Part shown: positions 1 to 10,060 of the stretch, one piece after another
Position numbering within the stretch: position 1 is the stretch's first letter
How the letters are laid out: each line of letters starts with the position of its first letter
NCBI GenBank assembly: GCA_902702965.1
Contig: CACRXP010000190.1
Location: forward strand, 436,573-500,572
Direction: 5' to 3'
Length of the DNA stretch: 64,000 nucleotides
DNA from: Spirometra erinaceieuropaei
Taxonomy: Eukaryota > Platyhelminthes > Cestoda > Diphyllobothriidea > Diphyllobothriidae
Made by a program: the position numbers and the translations under genes
The notes under the pieces: model-generated
Told to the model about the DNA's origin: nothing
The model's database searches: none
What the model saw: the letters and a program-made list of their open reading frames with translations, nothing else

Positions 1-362
1 ATCGCCGAACTCGGCCCTGATCCTCCGTGAGCTCGAGGTAGGAACTGTATCTCCGGTTCACCGGCTTGCCTGCAGCCGGTATCTGACTGGGATTTAGCAG
101 GTGAACGCTCGAGCGATGCAGACTCTCCTTTTGGGATTGATGCTGCAGATTCCTCTGTGGTGAGGCGAAGACTTGATGACGACCTTGAACGGAGAGGCGA
201 CGTGTCTCTGGAGAACTGACACTTAACGGCTGCGGAGAGGCCGGCGGGGTGGCTTCAGCGCGCCGCGGATTACTGCCTGTGTTGTTAGACGCCGGTTGGC
301 AGTTCATGTAGAGTTGCCTTTCGAGAGCATAATTCTCCATCTGTAGGGTCTTCAGTTCTAAT
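1..362 (-). CDS. Partial exon: coiled-coil then Ser/Pro-rich protein, runs off left edge
   Basis: I do not recognise the protein. Read on the minus strand, one frame is open from position 362 to base 1, about 120 codons, with no stop. It begins just after an AG at 364-363 preceded by a T/C-rich stretch, a plausible splice acceptor; the first base completes a split codon. The first ~20 residues (LELKTLQMENYALERQL) have a heptad-like leucine pattern typical of a coiled coil. The rest is rich in Ser, Pro, Gln and Arg, so probably disordered, and ends with an RRYSSYLEL-like stretch. In-frame ATGs occur at 340-338 and further on, but an internal exon is more likely than a first exon. The stretch is GC-rich compared with the AT-rich flank beyond 362, which also suggests coding. 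A chance ORF is possible but unlikely at this length and composition. Confidence 0.55.
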
Positions 363-1089
363 CTATGACAGGTAATGTAGATAAATTAAATTGTACGAAC
401 CTACTGTAAGTACAAGTGGGGACTTCCGCAGAACCACTGTATTTAGCTTCAACGTAAAAACCTCCGTCAACTGGATGCACTATCTGGCTTTTGAATTTAA
501 GGGCGACAGTGAACTTAAACATGCAGATCGGGGAGTCGGATTTGCTCTGAACTTGTGTTTTACTCTTCTGAAAGCATAAACTGACCGTCTTCAGCTTTCC
601 AAATAACATAAAAAAGCGCTCGGAGTTTGTTGTTAACATTTTACGTACATTCAAAGTCTCCGGCGATTTTAAAAGCAATAATAAAGCCCCTTTTTAGAGG
701 CTAGCTTGTGTACAGGCTTGGAATTTCACAGCCTCGTTAACTTAGAGTAAAATTTGCTCGTATTGTCAAACTGCATGTATACTGATTCAGAAAATTGGCT
801 CGTGAACCCCATTACAACACTTAATGAAAAATGGTGGGAATATTAACGCCTCTGGACAGTCGAATTAAATTCATTATTATTTTTTTCAATGTACCCAGCC
901 ACCTAGAAAAAAATATTTTTTAGAATAATATGTGGCCTGTTTCATTTTTCAATGCAATCCGTATTTGTTTGTACTTCGATTTCTTAATGTTTTTGGAACC
1001 ACACATTTAGTTCCACGTGCTGTAAACGTTTTTGGATGTTTGTTGGGACTTCGGGGCTCAGGTAGTTAGAGTGTTGGCTGCATGATCTC
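363..1089. other. Non-coding, AT-rich stretch
   Basis: I see no gene or recognisable repeat. The 106-codon minus-strand frame at 358-678 overlaps the exon in another frame and has no recognisable motif. It is most consistent with intron sequence upstream of the minus-strand exon. Confidence 0.4.
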
Positions 1090-1410
1090 TGCTGCAGAGG
1101 TAGGACTCCAGGGCATCTGACAAATTACTGATTGTTTAGGTGAGCCATATAGGCATCTGGGAGATCCTACATCGATTGCTTAGGTCTCCCGACATGAGCA
1201 GCTAGCTAATTATATCGGAATTGGTGCAATCCGTGCCTTTCAGTAGGTTGAGCGGGTAACGTGATCCAAATGTGATTAAACTCAGGGTCCCCGGTCGGGG
1301 TCTCATAGCTTAGGCGGTTAGATCGCTGGCTGTACCCACGCCTTTCCTTGCTGTTGTGGGTTTGAATCCCATCAAGTTTTTTACAGCACGATAGGTTGAC
1401 AAAGTGAATT
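1090..1410 (+). repeat. tRNA-derived SINE (family S1), diverged copy
   Basis: Positions about 1303-1375 resemble a tRNA: a box-A-like TAGCTTAGGCGGTTAGA and a box-B-like GGGTTTGAATCCC. The same core occurs at 12896-12985 and 32118-32203 on the minus strand. Homology with the 12.9-kb copy extends upstream of the tRNA-like part (about 1235-1300 against 12985-13040 reversed), so the tRNA-like block lies inside a longer repeat. The anticodon arm is poor and the variable region long, so this is a SINE and not a working tRNA gene. Confidence 0.65.
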
Positions 1411-1419
1411 TTCATCTAC

Positions 1420-2397
1420 AGTATGTGGGCTAACTTATGGAATCTCAACAGAAATTCCGAAATGCGTTTTTGTTTCGAAAATATTAATTAAGCAGGGTTG
1501 TAAAACCAATCATCTTGCAGCATAATTCGATATTTCAAGACTCCGGCTACCGAAAAACTTCTTTTGGCCGCATCTAAAAACCGTACTTCGTCAAAAATTA
1601 CTACTTGAGTGGCATTCACTTTTTCGTTGATTTTCAATGCCCTTAAAGATTTAATCATAGTTTGTAGAAAAGATGTCTAAAAGTATTCATTCTTCTACTC
1701 ATTCGGTAGGACATTACGTCTTTCCTTAATTACATACTCCAGAGAAGGGTAAATTTGGATTTAAAAAGTTTATAATTGTGAGATTTTGAACATCGCGAAC
1801 TGACCGACCATAAAACATTGTGCTTCTGAATTTACCAATGTGGCTTGTAACGTTAATAATGTAGCTCAAATCCACGGCTTAAATTTATAAGCCCCATATG
1901 CTCTCCTCGTAATACCGCAGATAAATGTATGGTTTTCCGTACGCGGAAGATATACGGCGTCTAGGTTGGGAACCCTGAAAGTAAGTGTAACGAAAGGTCG
2001 GGTTCACAATTATTCGGGAATTGAAAACGTTTTATAAAACCAAATTATACTTTTCAATCGAATGTAAAATTGAAAGACGATGTAATTTGCTACTGAATGA
2101 GCAAAAGAATGAATATTTTATGTATGTTTTCCATGAAATATAATTGAATCTTTAAGGGCGTTGAAAATCAATGAAAAATGCATGCTACTCAATTGGTGAT
2201 TTTTACAGAGTATGGTTTTTAGATGCAGCCGAAAATAGGTTTTATGGAAAGCCGGTGTCCCGGGGCAACTGAATTATTATAAAGTTATACTGTACGATGA
2301 TTTGTTTTACAACTGTACTTAATTAATCTTTTCGAAACAAAAATGTATTTCGGAATTTCTGTTGAGATTTCATTAGTTAACCAACTTACTAGATGTA
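1420..2397 (-). mobile_element. R2 foldback element, copy 1 (long terminal inverted repeats)
   Basis: The left end reads GTGGGCTAACTTATGGAAT and the right end carries its diverged reverse complement, with inverted similarity continuing inward for about 300 bp. The core (about 1870-2000) is the reverse of the core of copies at 5.5 and 48.1 kb, so this copy lies in the opposite orientation. There is no coding capacity. The structure fits a non-autonomous foldback or long-TIR MITE-like element; the transposase that would move it is not visible here. Confidence 0.75.
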
Positions 2398-4349
2398 ATC
2401 TCAGCAGTGAATTCAATCCACTGTAGGTTGACATAGTTTGGTTTTTCCCATAACCTTATAGTAAATATCTGATCTTATTATACGACTACTCAATTTTTGC
2501 ATGTTTAGGGGCTGGAAAACTGATGGTATGCTTGTAGGGAAATATGCAGCACGACAGTTTTTATACTCACATGATGTGTAACTCTAGTACTCCAGGGTTG
2601 CGTCGAGGCTTGGCATTCAAGTGGTGTCATTTGGAGCTATGATTATAAATCTGGTTTTCTGTCAGTTAACAAAAAGTAACCTGAAAGATGCTTTGTATTA
2701 GTTGGAAGCGAAAGTGACATGAACATGATTTGAAGCCAACATTTTGCATTGAGTGTCAAACAAACGTTTGGGTGCAGACAAGTGCACAAAGCCGACAGTC
2801 AAACTCAGCCTTCTGTAAATGATGGCACATCATTTCAAATTCACCAGACACTTTTGTACAACTTGAGTGGTACGCTAACCGATTGAAAGTCCAATATGAC
2901 GGACTGATTTGGTTAAAGTGTATATTTCCACTTAAGTTTGCTTTTCGAATGCAAAAGTTTCTTTTAATGTCCTTAAAGTAACAGAGAAAAGGGAGTACTC
3001 GAGCACACGCTTTCCAAACTGGTTGCCACTCAGCAAATTTTAACAAATTATAAGCCATACTTTGACAAAAAATCCACGTTAAGTAACTATGTAGAAAAAA
3101 GTGGAAGCCTCAGATCAACGTTTAAAGGGAAATGGACACATGATTTAATACGTGAGGGAATAAAACAAAGTTATTATAGGCGTATTATGCATGCTTTGTT
3201 TGACGGTATCTGTTACAATGTCTCAGAAGGAGTCATGTGATTCGAGTCTAAGTGAAAAAATCCCAACCAACTATGTTCACTCAACTGACGAGTAATTAAA
3301 TTGACTTCCACCTCTTTTAAGTGTACAACTCTCAAAACACGGGGGTTTGATAAATGCCAATGTTCTTATGCATATAATATAATGAAAGACATTAACTGGG
3401 GTAGCTCTCATAAGAACCGCCTAGTGCTACAAAGAACCGTATATTTTGTGTTTTTAACACGAAAGGCGTATGTGCTCTAAAAATGTTTTTGTAACACATG
3501 CATAAAAGTCGACTTAAGTTGTTGGCCGTTATGTGAATCAAGAAAATATCAGGACAGACCGGAACAAGAGGAAAGGAAGAATGGGCCAGTGAATCTGCTT
3601 CTTTCATTTAACGTTTGTTCTAAGTTTTGTTTGAGAAAGCTATCTACCCGAGGTCTAAATTTAACAAGATTACGCAAACTAACATATTTCGGTGAAATAT
3701 CACACCACTTGGGGTTCTGTATTTACATAATTGCATATTCCGAGATATCCGGAAACTTGGTTAAAATTCCAAGAGGACGTTTGGTTTATTGTGAAGTCCA
3801 GCAGCATTATTGCATTTCTGCAAAACAAGTGTTATAGGGTTGTCAAGTGCCTCTTATTTTGAGATGTTTATTTTCTGAGTCAGAAATCGTGGCTTGAGGA
3901 TATCCAAAAGATCCACTAGTTATCTTACTTTAAAAACATTTTCTTCATTGAATGCATGCCTGGAAATTTGCTGTTCAAATTCTTGCAGCTCTAAACTTTT
4001 TTTGAATTAATGGATTCGCCGCTTTTAACTTTTGGACTTATTGTATACTCACTACACAATATTTTCTGTACGACCTTCACGATCACAACAAACGAGTCGA
4101 CCAATAAAAAGCCCCTTTTGCAAATGCATACATTCGTGAACTTTGAGTTTCCCATTCGAAATTACTCATCAAAGGGTCCAATTAAATTATCCAACAACAA
4201 TTACACTTATATCGAAGACTCGAAAAGGAAAACAATCCTTACGAGGACAATGTCAGGGAAACTTACTTTTACGATAAACAAGATCAATTTTTTGTTTACT
4301 CAGTGGTGGTCATTATTGCTTGACTGAATATTTCGTTGTGGCCTACTAG
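2398..4349. other. Non-coding stretch, nothing recognised
   Basis: Only short frames with intron-like composition are present (for example 2756-3058 minus and 4010-4327 plus). None has a recognisable motif or convincing splice signals. It is probably an intron or intergenic DNA upstream of the exon at 4350. Confidence 0.4.
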
Positions 4350-4592
4350 AAAGTCCAGTTGGAATATTGCATGCTTTGCAAGAAGCCCTTCATAATGCCG
4401 CGCGCGTTATCTCATTACCCGCTGCAGGATGAGACTTATCGTTTCAGCCACCGTCTCTACCTGTCCAAGGGCCTATTCTTTGCTTCTTTGCCCTTCTTTG
4501 CTTCCATTTTCCGTGGTCAGACAGTCGCGATAATTGAATTACTCTCCCAAGCAGGATTGCAAAGGACTTGCTCCTATCCTCCAGCTCCTGAG
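4350..4592 (+). CDS. Putative internal exon, unknown protein
   Basis: I do not recognise the gene with confidence. The frame is open for exactly 81 codons between an acceptor (…CTACTAG at 4349) and a very strong donor (CCTGAG|GTACGT at 4592/4593), so the exon is phase 0 at both ends. The acceptor AG is the end of an in-frame TAG, as expected when coding starts there. The translation looks protein-like: a charged stretch (QDETYRFSHRLYLSKG), a hydrophobic stretch (LFFASLPFFASIF) and an amphipathic stretch (TVAIIELLSQAGLQ). The pattern loosely recalls the cytoplasmic RCK tail of Slo-type potassium channels, but this is only an impression. Alternative acceptors at 4358 or about 4382 would shorten the exon. 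No partner exon was identified. Confidence 0.5.
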
Positions 4593-5549
4593 GTACGTTA
4601 ATTGTTTCGTAAATTTCTGAACATGTTGCGCCCATGGACAAAAGTGGTACATCCCTGTTTCAATTACGGGCAAAATAATACGTTCGCCACCGCCACCGGA
4701 GAGCGATACGTAACATAGTACTGAAGCACATGTTTCGCAAGCTGCCCGGCATCAAAAACGCAAACTGGTACATATCCTACCGCCAAAAGAGTTGATAGAC
4801 AAACAAGAGTAGGCGTTGCGGTATGAAGCTGCATAAAATAGAGCTGACGTCATATCTGCCCGAATGACTGCGACAGCGGAGTCATTCTTCTGTCATTCTT
4901 ATTTACCTGTAGTAAACCAAAAGCCTGCTGTAAAAAAGCCAGACGCAGTACCGCCGGAAGATTCAGCCTTATTGACAACCAACAAAACAGCCTCGGCACA
5001 ATTCTATGACCCGATCAAATGACATAAAAGGGCTCTGCTCTTCGCCAAGTTCCGTCGCTCATAGACTGTTCAGAGTGCAAACTGAAAAATGAGTCGTTTC
5101 CATTTCTGTGATTTCTGACTACTGATTTAGACACTACACCTTGTTTGTCAGCTTGATTTCTTGAAAAGCCTATAGGAGTATCTATTTCTTTGAAAAAGTT
5201 ACGGTGTATACATAAGACATGTCCTTCCCCGCTTCTATTTGTCAAAGCTCGCAGTTGCAACCGTAGAATAACCCTTTAAATTCAAACGGTGTGGAAAGAG
5301 GAATTGTCCCTTATCCTGCAACACGTGCTCCCATTCTGGCAAACGAGCCACGAACAGATGCAATGCACAACAGTGCGTTTGCAAATGTCTAAACGCCATC
5401 GGGGTCATTCTGCAGCAATTTATACCAGTAATTTTTCAGCACCATAGATGGCAATCCTTGACTTGATATGTGAACTTCACCTTTTATTTCATCACGAGGA
5501 ATCAGGCGTTAGCACTGACCAAATATCTCAATATGGTCTTTCTGTGCAT
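4593..5549. other. Non-coding stretch, likely intron
   Basis: It follows the strong splice donor at 4593 and is AT-rich. Only short unconvincing frames occur (for example 5015-5260 minus). No repeat family was recognised before the R2 element begins. Confidence 0.35.
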
Positions 5550-5550
5550 A

Positions 5551-6546
5551 CAGTAGGTGGGCTAACGCATGAAATGTTAACCGAAATCCCGAAATGCATT
5601 TCCGTTTAAAAAGATTAATTAAAAGGGGCTGAAAAATTAATCACAACGCAGCGTAATTCTATAATATTTCAGTTACCTCATATGCCGGCTTTCGAAAGAA
5701 TATCTGTCCGGCCACATGCAAAAACCATACTCTGAAAAAAATGACTAAGTCAGTAGAAGGCGCTTTTCCCATTGATTTTTGATGTCTTAAAAACTTCAAT
5801 TATAGTTTCTGGAAAACATGCATATAAATATTTATTATTTTGCTCAATCGTTAGAAAATGTCGCAGTCCTACGATTTTATACTCGAAGGGAGTGTATAAT
5901 TCGTTTTTTCACAAACGTTTCCAATTACCGCATAATTTTGAACCCGACTTGCGGTTACACTTGCATTAAGGGTTCCCAAACTACAAGCAGAATATTTTCT
6001 GCGTGCAGAAATCCATAGATTTCTCTACGGTAATAAGAGGCGGTCATATGGGGTTCATAAAATTAAGCAGTGGTTTTTGAGCCACATTGTTAACTTTCCA
6101 AGCCATATTTGGAAATGCAGATACATGACGTCTTGTGAAGGGTTATTTCACGGTTTTAAAAGACCTCACAATAAAAAATTTTTAAACCCAAATAATGCTC
6201 TTCCTTTAAGTTAAAAAAATTAGAAGAAGGCATAATGTTCTTCTGAATGAGCAAAATACTGAATATTCTTATTCACGTTTTCCATGAAATATAATTGAAT
6301 ATGTAAGGGTATTAAAAATCAGTGAGAAAAATGCATACTATTTCAGTAGTCATTTTTCACGGAGTATAATTTTGCACACAGTTAAGAAGGTATTCTTTCA
6401 AAGGCCGACATCCTGCGGTAAGAGAAATATTATAGAATTGTGTTGCGGGCTGATTATTTTCCCAACCCTACTTACTTGATCTTTTCGAAACGGAAACGCA
6501 CTTTTGAATTTCAGTCGACATTTCATGAGTTAGCCCACCTACTGTG
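5551..6546 (+). mobile_element. R2 foldback element, copy 2 (best-preserved ends)
   Basis: It starts GTAGGTGGGCTAAC and ends GTTAGCCCACCTAC, exact reverse complements. Inverted similarity of the two ends continues inward for roughly 300 bp (landmarks: AAATGCATTTCCGTTT near the left end and AAACGGAAACGCACTTTT near the right end). The core of about 350 bp is unpaired and shared with the other copies. No coding capacity. I could not define a clean target site duplication. Confidence 0.85.
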
Positions 6547-9500
6547 TCATCTATAATAGAGAAAAAACCGTTTGGATTTGACTGGTGTCCGAAGAAGTGT
6601 GTTGGAATGAAAACTGAGTGTCAACGAAGACTATCAACACCAACCTATCCACTGCGACCAAATAGTAGCACACGAAAAGTTATAACCGCACTGCCGTAAA
6701 TGCGCATTGTCGGCCGTGGAGACACGACAAAATGGATCGGAGAACAGTGTTTTGAAAGGCTATCCCTTTGACATGTGTTCAGAACGAATGGCCCTCCCTG
6801 CAATTTTGATAGCTGCCGCATGTAAGGACGTGTTCGCGGACAAATTCGAATCAAATAAAATTTTTACCAGAGCCCCCATTGGCCCCCGGGGAACTGGAAT
6901 TGTAGGCTGACCAAATGCAACTATCAGGCGTCGTGTAAGAAGACCGAAGCCCCACCTCTCATGCCCAAAAAACGTTTGGAGTTTTTGGTCAGGCCTATTT
7001 CAATTAAGTCGGAGGAGCGAAATCAAAACTAAGGAACAATGGCACCAAATTCCGGGGTGCGTCTCATTCAGCGGCAATCGTTCACACCTGCAGACCTAGC
7101 GAGTCTGTTTTGGAATCCATGGGAGTGGTGCCGAACACACGAGTTGCGACTGGCTTGGAGTATGGTTCTTCCACCCGCAGTCCAAACGCAGTGATCTCTC
7201 CTGTTCTGTCGAGGGTTACAACGCTCCCCGCGATATTCTATAAATGCCACACCCATGTGCGTCTCCCGGCCTTGCCTGTTACTCTCTCTGTTAAGGAACA
7301 TGACAGTGTATCTGAAACTTCCTGTAGATTAAATTCCCGTCCCAGCAATCCAGTCTCTCCTTCTCATCTATTTGCTGAAGGTTTCCACTTGTTTGCATCT
7401 CCTGACTGATGAATGGGGTAATTATGTGACTCCACTAGACTAAGCATGTATAAATAATTACTATATTTGTGCTAGAAGGCCTTGTTTTGCTTACTAATCC
7501 ATAGTTACAGGAAGTCCCTCGTAGTGCGTTATCCAACGCTGACACAACCGCAGCCACCGAGTTGTTTCAGTGTGACTTTTAAGTGATAAATTAGTTTGCA
7601 TGCTGTTTTTGTCCCCCCACCCTCCTGTGATTCCTCTGTCTTACCTTGATTTCCTTAGTACCCCACTGCCCTTGCACTGCCTTTCGTTGTCGATTCCGTA
7701 CGCCGAGACTTACTTATTTCTTCCGCAAGAGTAGTTTAACCTTTTTATGCCATGTCGGCACTAGCCATACTAGGGATTGCTGCTGTCCATCTCATACGTC
7801 TGACTTATTTTTTTCCTTAGGAATACTTTGCATAATCCCCATCATAAAAAATAATAAGATAAATATACCTAGTTGAGACGTGGTATTGCACAAACTATCA
7901 TTGTCAATAATGGATATTCTGCAATTGTTAACGCTAAGACAGCTCGCGAAACATGTGGAATTTTGACGTTTTCACACGAATTCCATAATTGTTTTGCAAA
8001 TTACATAGCCATCAAAGACGAAGGCCATGACTGAGTTGCTAGACCTATAAAGGTCATTCGGAAAATATGCTGAAGAATAAAACTCAACTTCCCAATCAAT
8101 GCGCAAATAAGCGAACGAACAGACACATGACTCAGAAGACGCATTTTTCAGAGAAAAGCCGACCTGACAATGGATTAACCGTAAACTTTTTTAACTTTAT
8201 AATCAAAAAGATTAAAATTTGCAGGCTGATCCTCAGATTGAAAATAATGTGTCCTCTGAAGGCTGCGAACATAGTAACTTCTGTCATTCCAAGGAGCGGT
8301 TGATTTCCTCTTGACGAAGACGTGTTGATTACTCTGGCCATTACACCAGAAATATATCTTTGTTGGAGGTCGTTATATCATTTCGACCTCACAAATAACC
8401 CTGTTCATCTTAATTCCTAAACGTCTGTTAATATAATATAAGATATGTGATTCCTTTAGAATGCATTTGTATGCCTCGTCAACTTTTCTGGAGTGCGTTA
8501 CAGCAATCATAGGATTCAATATTTCCTGATTTATTCAAAAAGATTTCCTTTTAACTTCCATTTTCGACAACGCTGATCAACGCCGGATCCCTTTAGGCAA
8601 CGAGCATAGCCTTCCGAGGATACGAAAATGTAATAGCGGGCCATCCACACTGGCAACAGCGACCGATATCTTTCTTTTTGCAGCGTCTCCACCTTTTAGG
8701 TTGCGATCCAGTTCAAAAATGTATATCATACTGCGATTTAAAACGTTTCGCGTTCAATAATAACTGTTCCTTTACGAAAGGCGTTCCAATGGGGTCCCCA
8801 TATCTCTCTTCATCAAACCACAAAGTTATTAATTGTTGTTTTCTAAGTCTGACCGATAACGGTTCTTCAATTTTTTGTAATAGTACGTGTTCATGTTGTT
8901 GATACTGACCTTCAACATATCTAGCAGTGAGACTTCCATCGCTATTTTTGCCCGAAATAGTCTCTTCAACTAAATCCTCAGACCAAATATCGAGGGAATT
9001 TTTCACGCTCGAGTTCCCACTTATGGCAGCATTGACTTACGCAGCAGTGAAATTTGAATTTAAATATTTACTTGGACGCCCCGCATCCAAAGTAGCCAGC
9101 CGGTGGATATTTTGCGCGCCTCTATTCTAACTTGCGTCAATTATGCACCAGTTAACCTTCGTTAAGTCCTCACTAGGTATTAATGTGGTGAGACTTTGCC
9201 AGACATTTCTAACCTCACTATTGTCTGTTTAGAGGCAGATGATCAAATACTAAATCAAATTGTCTGTGGGAAAATAGCTTATGTAACTGATCTGGGCAAC
9301 CTCGAAAAATCTTCGAATGCCTAACGCTTGCCTGAGGCAAGGACGCCGTGAATATCTATAACGCAGCATTATTGTCGGCGCATAGCCTATTTCAGAAGAT
9401 CGCCATTCCTGTAGTGTTCTTTATTATAAATGCTCTCCCCCTTGTCTTTTCCGCATTCCGTCGGCAGTAGTTGTGCGGAGGCCTACTTCAGACATGAGAG

Positions 9501-9699
9501 CTCCCCTAACGCAGAAGGCAAACTCTTGAGAATGAGCTATTAGAATTATTCAAAGTCCCCTGTCAGGCGTCCTTTCATGCTGGTTTAACTGTTTTTGCGG
9601 TAGCAGTCATCGGGTTAACGCAGCCTCAGAGTCCGAGACATAAGCAAGAAGACAAGCAATCATTCGGTTAGAAAGTAAATTACGCGACTTATGAGCATT
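6547..9699. other. Long stretch with only doubtful ORFs
   Basis: No supported gene. The most protein-like frame is 8713-9006 on the minus strand (97 codons, charged, ending FKSQYDIHF), which lacks a good splice acceptor and resembles nothing I know. On the opposite strand a short frame around 8750-8820 contains GVPMGSP, which resembles motif B of a reverse transcriptase, but the flanking residues do not continue the match. Frames at 6707-6910 and 7068-7409 have no recognisable domain. No repeat family was recognised here. Confidence 0.35.
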
Positions 9700-9845
9700 G
9701 TGCAGCATTATAACTGCTGCGGTCTTTGTACCTCCAGTATCCCTATCTGCAACTCTCTCTGATGACGGGTTCGAGTAAGAATCCGATAGGTCAGACCAAA
9801 AAAAACATCTTGTTCCGGTGATCGCCTTTTCTCTTTCTTCTGAAA
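9700..9845 (+). repeat. PLE terminus relic with hammerhead-like core
   Basis: This stretch aligns by eye with the right end of the inner PLE (58919-59057): GCAACT(C/G)TCTCTGATGA, then a hairpin-like GGGTTC…GAATCC, then GATA where the other copy has GAAA, then a related tail ending in GATCGC and a TCTTTCTTCTGA run. No protein-coding PLE sequence is attached, so this is an isolated terminus. Confidence 0.6.
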
Positions 9846-9879
9846 TATTGATCTGATTCAGAATGGTATGCCACATCGC

Positions 9880-10060
9880 AGGGCTAGAACGCTCTGCTTT
9901 TCATTGACTTTGTCAGGGCGTTGGACTTCCGACCAGCAGACCACGAATTCCAGCCTCGGTGGTTGTATAACTTGGAGTTTGGCATGGCCGGCTAATGCCG
10001 ACTAACATGCCAGAAATGGCCATTCCAGTCTCACTTCTCTTTTCCAGCAACGTCATTCTG
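9880..10060 (+). repeat. SINE-like repeat (family S2)
   Basis: It shares with 22790-22970 (reversed) a block containing GCCAGAAATGGCCATTC, preceded by a tRNA-like stretch with CAGGGCGTTGGACTTC and CGAATTCCAGCC. The promoter boxes are degenerate. No coding capacity. Confidence 0.45.

Noticed and set aside
8678..8902. Plus-strand frame with GVPMGSP, like RT motif B
   Set aside because: The neighbouring residues do not continue the PLE or LINE pattern and no motif A or C lies nearby. Treated as chance.
8713..9006. 97-codon minus-strand frame with protein-like composition
   Set aside because: No good acceptor or donor, no known domain, and it overlaps the frame above on the other strand. Recorded only as doubtful.
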